The notes under the pieces were generated by a model, which worked only from the letters and a program-made list of their open reading frames with translations, searched no databases and had not been told where the DNA came from. A DNA stretch of 64,000 nt from Lucifuga dentata. Lineage: Eukaryota > Chordata > Actinopteri > Ophidiiformes > Bythitidae. The stretch spans positions 60,382 to 124,381 of the forward strand of contig VXCM01000826.1 of the NCBI GenBank assembly GCA_014773175.1. The letters run 5' to 3'. This document shows positions 50,669 through 56,037 of this stretch, one piece after another (position 1 is the stretch's first letter; the number at the start of each line of letters is the position of its first letter). Made by a program: the position numbers and the translations under genes.

Positions 50669-53600
50669 AGCGATGCAATGGAGACAGTGATCCACTCAGC
50701 AGATGCCTTTGCTCCAGTTGGCTACCTGTGCTTTACCAAGATGCACACAGAGAGCAAAGACAGTGTGAGTAAACTTCTGAAGGAATCTGCAGGTATAACT
50801 TAATTCAGAAATAACCAACATCAGTGCTGTTCAATGTTGAATCAGTGATTTTACAACAAAAGTTTGAGTTGCTTTAAGGTTGATTGCTATAAAACCACTC
50901 TGAGGGCAAAATAAATATTAGAACAAAACTATTGCCTTTTGGTGTCTGATAACTTTGTCAAGAAGAAAAAAACAGCGCTGTAGGGCAGAGGGGTAGATTT
51001 GCCTCCAGAGGGCCTCTCTCTTCCACATTCTTGCTCTTAGTCTCCCTTTATCCCTCGCTCTCTCTCTCTCCTCTAGCCCCACATGGCCTACTTTGACGTC
51101 TGCAATATTCACTCCTGCCTGAAACTAAGCCAGCTTAATAAACATGTCTGCTCACATTAAGGCGTTTTGCATTCAGGTAGCTGGTTAAGCAGACACAGGC
51201 GGGGGTTGTAGGGAGGCAGTAAGTATCAGTTTTTTGTATATTAGAAAGAGCTGAATGGAGCCTCACAGACTGAATGGGTGACACTTGGCAACATTCTACT
51301 TTCCATGTGAGGACAGACAACTTTAGAATCCTGAATTTACTGTCAGAGAACACTGGTATTGAAAACACTGCCCTCATTATATGTGCTTTAATTACTTTGG
51401 TTCAAATTGTCTAGATTAATAAGGCACCTATCAGTTGATGAAGGTCACTGGCATTGGGAGATGCTGTTTTTAGTGCAGTTGTGTTTGCGGCTGCACCAGG
51501 TTGCGAGTATTTGGGTTACACAGAGGGATGGTAAGAGCCTGTAGCTGGGCAACTACGGTAAATGATGTGAATTACAGATGTGTTTCTGTGCAAAGAGCAA
51601 AATTATGTGCACAGTTTTTGTTTGTGTGAGAGTTCTTATTTGTAGCCCCGTGTATGTGTATCTGCATGTTGGGAGGGGGTTGAGACTGTTATGGACAGAC
51701 AACATACCCCCATCCCATAACCTCAGTGACCCTCCAGCCTCACACCCTACAGCTATATATTTTTGCTCCCCATGCTGCTACCACCCCCTTCACACAAACA
51801 CATACACTCACATTCACACTGTGCTAGGTTGTTGGGGGAAGAGCAGGGAGATCCAGGGCCTGGGAAGGGAGGGGAAGGGGGAACTAGGGGAGAACCTGCC
51901 CTGGTTCAGCCTTCTGAAGCTCTTCTCGTCAGGGTGACAGATCTGCGGTGACACCAGCACTAGAGGAAATTGCGCTGGGCTCAGGGGGTGGGGATGGACC
52001 ACCATCATTTGCCCTCCGTTAATGCTACTCAAGCTATTTTTCATGCTGGCCAGGAGAGAGAGGCTGAAGTATAATTAATTTGATTATCATATGGCATAAT
52101 GCAGCTGACAGCAGATGAGGGGGGTGATGAGTGTTGGGTGGGGTGAGAGGGGCGTTGAGGAAATATGAAATATGTATTTTAATGTTTGACATTCCAGCAG
52201 GATTTGGCAGATATTATGTATACCTTCAAGAATGGCAATGATTTGTTATTTAAATTAAAGTAGCAGTAAAGTATGGTAAAATATAAATAAACAGAGGAAC
52301 AAAACTCTGGTTAAATCCAAAACATGTCTCATACATCGAGTCATAAGTTTTGACTGACAGCCAGTATGATTGAATGTACAGTATCAGAAAACACCAGTCC
52401 CTATTTGCCTGAATTAAGAATATGTTAGCATGTTGTTTCATATTCATTCACCTTGAAGTCATATGTGTCTGGGCCCTTGTCATGAAACTTCACCACAAAT
52501 CTGAGTGACACACAGCCTGTTTGGTGGGGTATTGAAAAGGTTGGCTAATTATACAGCATTTTGTCTATATTTGCAAAAGGCTCTGTGCTCTTTGGTGGGC
52601 GTTTGGCCTGATGTATTCCCTGTGGTGCTTTATTGCAGGATGCAGTGGCGGCAGTTTTGCCCCATGGTTGTTGTCCTTGCCAGAACACCATTGACAAGAT
52701 GACTGAGGAGGTGGAATATGCTGATCAAGCTGAAGACAACCAGCAAGAATTTACATCAAATTGTGACCTTAGTTGTCAGTGGGGTCACGGTAAGATGCAT
52801 TTATTGGGAGACACAGTGAGTCTGTGTGTATGTGCATGCATGTGTTGGTGTGTCAGATGATGTGTGTGTGTGTGTGTGCTCCCTGAATCTGTGTCACGCA
52901 GCCAGCGTCATGATGCTTTTGCCTCTGAGTGATTGTTGGACAAGACTTGTCATTTCAAAAATGTATTAGTGACAGCGAATTCATTTTTCCTTTGATATAA
53001 ACCAGCTACATATGCATGAATTATCTCTCACATACAGTATGTTCTGCTTATACATAAAAAAGAAAAGAAATAAGACACTTATTTTATATGTTTTAAAAGT
53101 CAAGATCAGGCACCATGAAAAATAGATTAATCACATATGCTGATAACTACACACTTTATTTTTGCAGCTTTAAACCTGCTAACCTTCTTCCTCTTTATGG
53201 TATTATATCTGATCCTCCAGATCTCCCAACATTCTGCTCATCAAGAAGCTCTAGAGGCTATCAGTGGATCGCTGGTATCAATGGCCTTCAGAGCAAAGAG
53301 CCCGGGATTCGAAGTCAGACATCGGAGGCTTTCATACAGCTGAAAAGTAAGACACAGAAGGAGAAAGCGAGAGAGAGTGAAGATTTTTGAAGAACATGGT
53401 GCTTTGGAGTTGTGCACATGCAGTTAAATTTCTCTGTGCCAAGAAAAAAACACTAAGATCTACTAGAGATTTCTTGTTTGCTCCTCCGAAATCCCAGAAG
53501 CAAAAAAGCACATAGAACGACACACACAAATAAGATAACCCTGAATAATCCATGTTTTCTTCAATCAGATAAAAACAGATCTTTGATATAATCATGGGGG

Positions 53601-56037
53601 GGGATGTTACGGGATTTCTTTGTCCATGGGTGATTTGAACTTTAAAGTAAACAGATGGAGGTCTTGCTGTACTGCGCTCCTCGCCTTTAGCCCCAAAAAT
53701 CCAACGGATAGAAACAGAGAAACAGCTTTGTTCTTTGGGTGTCTGTCTTTCTTCTTGCTGCTAAACACACACAAGGAGGTATGGCAGAGCTTGAGAAATG
53801 CTTCTTAAATCAAACGGGCTTGTCATGCCAATATGTGAAGGCCTCATGTGTCAGAGTCTCTGCCCATCACAGGAACAGGATGGCAAGTGGGCCGCCATAC
53901 AAGGACAGACACTTCAAATTAACCCAAAACCAAGCCTCTAAATACACACAGTGCAGTCATGTTCAGTGGGTTATCATTTTTGCCCCACAGAAGTTTTAAA
54001 CTGCATGCTTTTACAGTATATCTCAGTCTTTTTCTTTTTTTGATGGAGAAAGAGGAGCAAAAGATGAAAAGCATATTTAATGTTTATCATGGTGCTCGGC
54101 TGAACAGCTTTCAAAGTGCAGAGACAATATTAAACAAGTTAATATTTAATGAACAACCTCTTTGTATGAGGGTGAAGTAGTCTGAGACCCTAGTGTTAGC
54201 AAAGGAAAAACAAACTTGAAGCTCTTTCAAATGAGTGTAGGGAGGAAGAGGAAAGAGTGCTATGAGCCCTTGTGCCTACGTTTGCATCCAAAGCACACCA
54301 TGTATTCATACTTTGGACTGCACTGCAAGAGAACATTACTACATTACTACTTAAAAGCAGTTTCAATGGATTTCAATAAGTTCTGGTTCTTAACTTCAGA
54401 CAAAAACTTAACATTCACCTCTTGACTTCAGTGGTGATAGTTTCAAATGTATGTTTAGCAGCATGTCCAAAACTGTTGTTAAATATAACACTTCAAGCAA
54501 ATGCCAGTAAACTGACTGATGCTAAGCCTGTTTGTTCAGTGGCACCCAGACCAGATCAAGGAGTGAGCAAAACAAGAAGTAAAAACAGTAGAACTACAAA
54601 TCAGTAGTGATAGATAAATTGAAAACACAAGCCTCAATGGACTTAATCTTTAAAAAAAGAAAAAACAAACAAAAAAAAAAAAACCACACACACACACACA
54701 CACAACAAGTCATATGATTTTGCTGACCAGTTGGAAGAAAGCTTGTTGAACTAGGTTTCTTATTTCTCATTTATTTGTTTATTTGTCAGGGATAATGCTC
54801 ATTAATCAACAGTAAAACAGTATGTAAATGAACCAGAGTTAGCCCAGAAGGCTAATTTTCATCTGCAGTCCCTGGTCAGATGTTAAAAAAAGGCACCCTA
54901 AAATCAGAAAAAAAACAACATTAGTACATAACTTTAAAATATACATTTACAACTTAATACTGTAATTAGAAAATAAAAATACAAACACCATAGCTATAAA
55001 CAGAGTAAAACCACAAGCAGCATGCACAAATCAATAAAAACAGAATAACAGAATATGTCACAATAACAAAACAGTCAACACTCAACACAAACAGGACAGC
55101 AGTTAGATGGTAACAGGCAGCTGATACATTAATGATGTTGACAGGTCTGATTCTCAGTGAGNGCAGTTAGATGGTAACAGGCAGCTGATACATTAATGAT
55201 GTTGACAGGTCTGATTCTCAGTGAGCCAGGTTGTGTGTTTATTTGTTTTTTATTTGTTTGTTTGTTTTAGTTTTTTTCATAGATTTGGCTTGGAAGCATG
55301 TGCAATCAATGCCAATTGGGCTCTACAGCTTTGCCTACAAACAAGCTGTATTTTGTTTGCATGATGTCAGCCTAATATTGCCAAGGGGAAGTGCCTTTGA
55401 GACCATGCATAAGAATGCTTCCAAAGTAATATGTGGTAATTTGCATAACTTTATCCACAAAGTTTTCATATGTTAGGGTAGGCAAGGTAAAGTTATGCTA
55501 GGAGGTATATTACTATAACTTATGTTAGGCTAAGGTGATTTATAATGTATTACCTGTTTCCAGGTGAGTTGGACAGCAGAGGATGGAAGATGAAGGACAT
55601 TGTCCTGGTTCACCTGTATGTAAGGAGCATGGAAGACTTTGGTCCGGTCAACACAGTCTATAAGAAACACTTTGGTGTGAACCCTCCAGCCAGGTAGAGG
55701 CACACACACATGCCGATTTCTTAATCTTTTCCCTCTTTCAGGGGAAATTACCTTCATGGTATTTACGCTCTAGAATATTTATGTCTATGCAGTTTGGTCC
55801 ATTTGAATTCTTTCCATATAATTCATCCCTTTATCCAGACTTTTTGCCCCTCTTCTGTGTAGGGTATGTGTTCAGGCTCCTCTACCTCCTGGTCAGCTGC
55901 TGCAGATGGACTGTCTGCTCCACGACTGGACTGGGCCACCAGAGGATGGTTCCTTCCACAAGAGAGAGGCCCTGCATGTTCAAAGCCTTTCCCACTGGGC
56001 TCCAGCCAACATTGGACCATACAGTCAGGCCCTTAGG
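25330..56037 (+). CDS. dph6: dph6, diphthine--ammonia ligase, long form; 12 coding exons, 3' end outside window
   Basis: The product amidates diphthine on the modified histidine of eEF2 using ATP and ammonium, the last step of diphthamine synthesis, in the cytoplasm. Spliced coding parts: 25330-25352, 25688-25779, 26857-27041, 40867-40940, 41919-42037, 49609-49670, 50057-50151, 50671-50764, 52639-52789, 53221-53346, 55564-55693, 55863-56037. They total 1,326 nt (442 codons), with all phases compatible, GT-AG at every intron and no internal stop. Residues 8-13 are the SGGKDS PP-loop, 115-125 [11 protein letters not shown], 131-138 LQPLAYLW and 196-203 GEGGEYET, all hallmarks of the Dph6/ATP_bind_4 family. 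After a linker comes a RidA-like domain (about 303-404), and a second begins at 429. The start is fixed by an in-frame TAA at 25282 with no ATG in between, and by an A at -3. No stop codon is reached, so the C-terminus lies beyond 64,000. Identity is very secure; the RidA extension is secure from sequence. Confidence 0.96.
25353..25687 (+). other. dph6: dph6 intron 1
   Basis: A 335-bp intron with donor GTAAGC and acceptor TTCCAG. It is unique AT-rich sequence; I see no other feature in it. Confidence 0.9.
25688..25779 (+). CDS. dph6: dph6 exon 2 (PP-loop, residues 8-38)
   Basis: Completes the ATP pyrophosphatase loop SGGKDS (residues 8-13), followed by CYNMMQC and a stretch ending LANLRPANT. 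This is the nucleotide-binding signature of the adenine nucleotide alpha-hydrolase-like fold in Dph6. It ends in phase 1 at donor GTGAGA. Confidence 0.97.
25780..26856 (+). other. dph6: dph6 intron 2
   Basis: A 1,077-bp intron with acceptor GCTTCAG. It holds a 25-base poly-A run (26321-26345) and otherwise unremarkable unique sequence. Confidence 0.9.
26857..27041 (+). CDS. dph6: dph6 exon 3 (residues 39-100)
   Basis: Encodes [20 protein letters not shown] and continues through [10 protein letters not shown] and [15 protein letters not shown]. These blocks are nearly invariant in vertebrate Dph6 and form the core of the ATP-binding domain. It ends in phase 0 at donor GTAGAC. Reading through the donor gives a non-homologous, CA-repeat-derived tail, which confirms the boundary. 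Confidence 0.97.
29935..30006. repeat. (CT)n(CA)n compound microsatellite, intron 3
   Basis: A long CT run with TTTC interruptions, then CA units. Confidence 0.9.
30391..30446. repeat. (GA)n microsatellite, intron 3
   Basis: GA units with two AAAG interruptions. Confidence 0.9.
31763..31808. repeat. (TC)23 microsatellite, intron 3
   Basis: Uninterrupted TC units. Confidence 0.9.
32440..32564. repeat. Exact 62-bp direct duplication around a single N (assembly join)
   Basis: Copies 32440-32501 and 32503-32564 are identical, including an 11-T run, with N at 32502. Probable unmerged contig overlap in intron 3. Confidence 0.9.
37350..38320. promoter_or_regulatory. Candidate conserved non-coding cluster in dph6 intron 3
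   Basis: Nearly 1 kb of unique sequence without microsatellites, in an intron otherwise full of them. TAAT-core words recur (AATTGCC, TTAATAACTC, AATTTGACAATTAG, GTTAATGAC, TCATTAATAG, AGTTAATTTGG, GGTCATTAAATGATG), interleaved with GC-rich segments. No coding frame fits. It resembles enhancer clusters found inside bystander genes. Confidence 0.35.
39145..39201. repeat. (CT)n microsatellite, intron 3
   Basis: CT units with one TTC interruption. Confidence 0.9.
39592..39619. repeat. (CA)14 microsatellite, intron 3
   Basis: Uninterrupted CA units. Confidence 0.9.
40234..40364. repeat. 65-bp direct duplication containing a CA microsatellite, around a single N
   Basis: Copies 40234-40298 and 40300-40364 flank N at 40299. 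Each contains a CA tract, where an assembler would be expected to break. Probable artefact 0.5 kb upstream of exon 4. Confidence 0.9.
40867..40940 (+). CDS. dph6: dph6 exon 4 (residues 101-124 plus 2 nt)
   Basis: Encodes [20 protein letters not shown] and then RVEN. The SDYQRxRVENV motif is a strong Dph6 family marker. It starts in phase 0 and ends in phase 2 at a consensus donor GTAAGT. Confidence 0.96.
40941..41918 (+). other. dph6: dph6 intron 4
   Basis: A 978-bp intron with several short CA/GT tracts and a poly-T interrupted by an N at 41648. Acceptor is CCCCAG. No other feature is seen. Confidence 0.88.
41919..42037 (+). CDS. dph6: dph6 exon 5 (residues 125-164 plus 1 nt)
   Basis: Encodes the [14 protein letters not shown] segment and then [17 protein letters not shown]. 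In this family the block contributes to the distal part of the nucleotide-binding domain. It enters in phase 2, leaves in phase 1, and its donor is GTGAGT. Confidence 0.96.
43514..43642. repeat. Exact 64-bp direct duplication around a single N (assembly join)
   Basis: Copies 43514-43577 and 43579-43642 are identical, with N at 43578, in intron 5. Confidence 0.9.
43794..43830. repeat. (GA)18 microsatellite, intron 5
   Basis: Uninterrupted GA units. Confidence 0.9.
44330..44660. promoter_or_regulatory. Candidate conserved non-coding element, intron 5
   Basis: Unique block with GCTAATTGGCAATT, AAATATTCATGCAGTTAG, TTAATTGATTGATTAG and GGTTAATTGG words. Dense homeodomain-type cores, no coding signal. 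Confidence 0.3.
45791..45820. repeat. (TC)15 microsatellite, intron 5
   Basis: Uninterrupted TC units. Confidence 0.9.
46080..46260. promoter_or_regulatory. Candidate conserved non-coding element, intron 5
   Basis: TTTTAATTTAGCATTAGGCT, TTTCAATTAAACAGG and GGCCAATTGTGATTATT lie in a unique stretch with a CpG-containing core (CTCGCCGCCGTG). Confidence 0.3.
46560..46905. repeat. Probable diverged copy of the same dispersed repeat, intron 5
   Basis: One side has GTGGATCTGGATCCAAGTGT, like the fragment at 14690. The other has CTTGGTGGAGGTATGTGCTC and then TGCCCTACTAGTT, a block I recognise from teleost interspersed repeats. The middle is heavily diverged. Confidence 0.4.
47590..48400. promoter_or_regulatory. 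Candidate conserved non-coding cluster, intron 5 (broken by a poly-C gap)
   Basis: Two unique AT-rich, TAATTA-dense segments (47590-47830 and 48060-48400) flank a pyrimidine-rich part with N at 47945. Words include CAAATTAAGTATCA, GACTAATTAAAG, CACTAATTAAG, CTCTAATTAAAC and GTCAATCAATAG. No coding signal. Confidence 0.33.
48888..48916. repeat. Poly-T tract (29 bases), intron 5
   Basis: Uninterrupted T run. Confidence 0.9.
49120..49246. repeat. Exact 63-bp direct duplication around a single N (assembly join)
   Basis: Copies 49120-49182 and 49184-49246 are identical, with N at 49183, about 360 bp upstream of exon 6. Confidence 0.9.
49490..49560. repeat. (GT)n microsatellite upstream of exon 6
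   Basis: More than 20 GT units with GAGT interruptions, ending about 50 bp before exon 6. Confidence 0.9.
49609..49670 (+). CDS. dph6: dph6 exon 6 (residues 165-185)
   Basis: Encodes [20 protein letters not shown] and Q, matching the LDPDKHLGK...MEPYL block of vertebrate DPH6. It enters in phase 1 and ends in phase 0. The donor CAG/GTCACA is weaker than the other donors of this gene, but no better in-frame site lies nearby. Confidence 0.94.
49671..50056 (+). other. dph6: dph6 intron 6
   Basis: A 386-bp AT-rich intron with acceptor GATTAG. No repeats or other features are recognised. Confidence 0.88.
50057..50151 (+). CDS. dph6: dph6 exon 7 (residues 186-216 plus 2 nt; GEGGEYET motif)
   Basis: Carries [20 protein letters not shown] (195-214), the most conserved C-terminal signature of the Dph6 ATP-pyrophosphatase domain, thought to help bind the diphthine substrate. 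It enters in phase 0 and leaves in phase 2 at donor GTGAGT. Confidence 0.97.
50197..50568. mobile_element. Non-autonomous DNA transposon (MITE) with about 23-bp terminal inverted repeats
   Basis: The left end begins CAGTCAGT, four variable bases, TTACATGCACA. The reverse complement of the right end reads CAGTCAGT, four variable bases, TTACATGCACA. Termini of this kind are common in teleost MITEs. The interior has no ORF of note. I could not identify a target-site duplication (flanks TTTTGGAT and TTGCACTT), so the copy may be old or the boundaries off by a few bases. The superfamily is not assigned. Confidence 0.65.
50637..50666 (+). repeat. (TG)15 tract abutting the exon 8 acceptor
   Basis: Fifteen TG units are followed directly by TCAG and then exon 8. 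The tract occupies the place of a normal polypyrimidine tract. Confidence 0.9.
50671..50764 (+). CDS. dph6: dph6 exon 8 (residues 217-248)
   Basis: Encodes [20 protein letters not shown] and a short tail ending KDS, matching the [15 protein letters not shown] block that ends the catalytic domain of vertebrate DPH6. It enters in phase 2 and ends in phase 0 at donor GTGAGT. Reading through this donor adds 12 residues before TAA at 50801-50803, giving a possible short isoform. Confidence 0.95.
50765..52638 (+). other. dph6: dph6 intron 8, with possible alternative 3' end
   Basis: A 1,874-bp intron. It starts with an in-frame extension of 12 codons and TAA (50801-50803), and AATAAA follows at 50910-50915. 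The rest is unique sequence, with a short GT tract just after the next exon's donor. No further exon is recognised within the intron. Confidence 0.8.
50910..50915 (+). promoter_or_regulatory. dph6: Candidate intronic polyadenylation signal AATAAA
   Basis: A canonical hexamer 107 bases after the intron-8 stop codon. Such hexamers occur by chance often in AT-rich introns, so its use is only a possibility. Confidence 0.25.
52639..52789 (+). CDS. dph6: dph6 exon 9 (linker, residues 249-298 plus 1 nt)
   Basis: Acceptor TTGCAG and donor GTAAGA bracket an open frame that follows exon 8 in phase 0 and leaves in phase 1. The peptide has no domain match. It is acidic in the middle ([17 protein letters not shown]) and begins with an HGCCPC cluster (257-262). 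It joins the catalytic domain to the RidA-like domain, and linkers at this point are poorly conserved in the family. Support comes from phase continuity on both sides and good splice sites. Confidence 0.85.
52790..53220 (+). other. dph6: dph6 intron 9
   Basis: A 431-bp intron with a short GT tract near its start. An alternative acceptor at 53166-53167 exists, but using it would put exon 10 out of the RidA frame. The acceptor CCTCCAG at 53214-53220 keeps phase. Confidence 0.8.
53221..53346 (+). CDS. dph6: dph6 exon 10 (start of first RidA-like domain, residues 299-340)
   Basis: In frame it gives [20 protein letters not shown] (299-318), then a loop and [14 protein letters not shown]. This fits the RidA/YjgF pattern: a beta-strand ending in SGxxG-like GINGLQ, then a Q(T/A)xxA(L/F)xxL helix. 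The start at 53221 is chosen because exon 9 leaves one base and only this acceptor keeps the domain frame. Confidence 0.88.
54770..54905. repeat. Probable dispersed-repeat remnant, intron 10
   Basis: AGCCCAGAAGGCTAATTTTC followed by ATCTGCAGTCCCTGG resembles a block found repeatedly in teleost genomes. Flanks are A-rich. No boundaries could be defined. Confidence 0.35.
55099..55225. repeat. Exact 63-bp direct duplication around a single N (assembly join)
   Basis: Copies 55099-55161 and 55163-55225 are identical, with N at 55162, in intron 10. Confidence 0.9.
55564..55693 (+). CDS. dph6: dph6 exon 11 (first RidA-like domain, residues 341-383 plus 2 nt)
   Basis: Encodes [20 protein letters not shown] (341-360), then [18 protein letters not shown] and NPPA. 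The DxVxVxxYVxxMxDFxxVNxVYxxxF pattern is the central helix-strand unit of RidA proteins. It enters in phase 1 and leaves in phase 2 at donor GTAGAG. Confidence 0.93.
55694..55862 (+). other. dph6: dph6 intron 11
   Basis: The smallest intron here (169 bp), with acceptor TGTGTAG. No other feature. Confidence 0.9.
55863..56037 (+). CDS. dph6: dph6 exon 12 (end of first and start of second RidA-like domain, residues 384-442)
   Basis: Residues 383-387 read ARVCV, matching the PARxCV strand of RidA with its conserved arginine (R384). [10 protein letters not shown] follows. Further on, [13 protein letters not shown] (429-441) is the N-terminal signature of a second RidA-like unit. The exon ends in phase 0 at donor GTAAGG. 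The reading frame past the donor quickly loses similarity, so the boundary is clear. Confidence 0.94.

Larger units (their letters stand above)
50152..50670 (+). other. dph6: dph6 intron 7, mostly transposon plus TG repeat
   Basis: A 519-bp intron. A 372-bp terminal-inverted-repeat element (50197-50568) and a (TG)15 tract (50637-50666) together account for 402 bp. The remaining 117 bp is close to the size of a minimal fish intron. Confidence 0.85.
53347..55563 (+). other. dph6: dph6 intron 10
   Basis: A 2,217-bp intron. It holds a CA tract near 54687-54705, a probable dispersed repeat at about 54770-54900 and a duplicated assembly join at 55099-55225. No coding signal is recognised. Confidence 0.88.

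Noticed and set aside
51060..51180. Exon-like segment after CTCTAG in intron 8
   Set aside because: No frame continues exon 8 into exon 9 through it, and exons 8 and 9 already join in phase.
53168..53220. Earlier acceptor TTTGCAG at 53161-53167 for exon 10, extending it by 53 nt
   Set aside because: Exon 9 leaves one base; joining here shifts exon 10 out of the RidA frame. The acceptor at 53214-53220 keeps the frame through exons 11 and 12.
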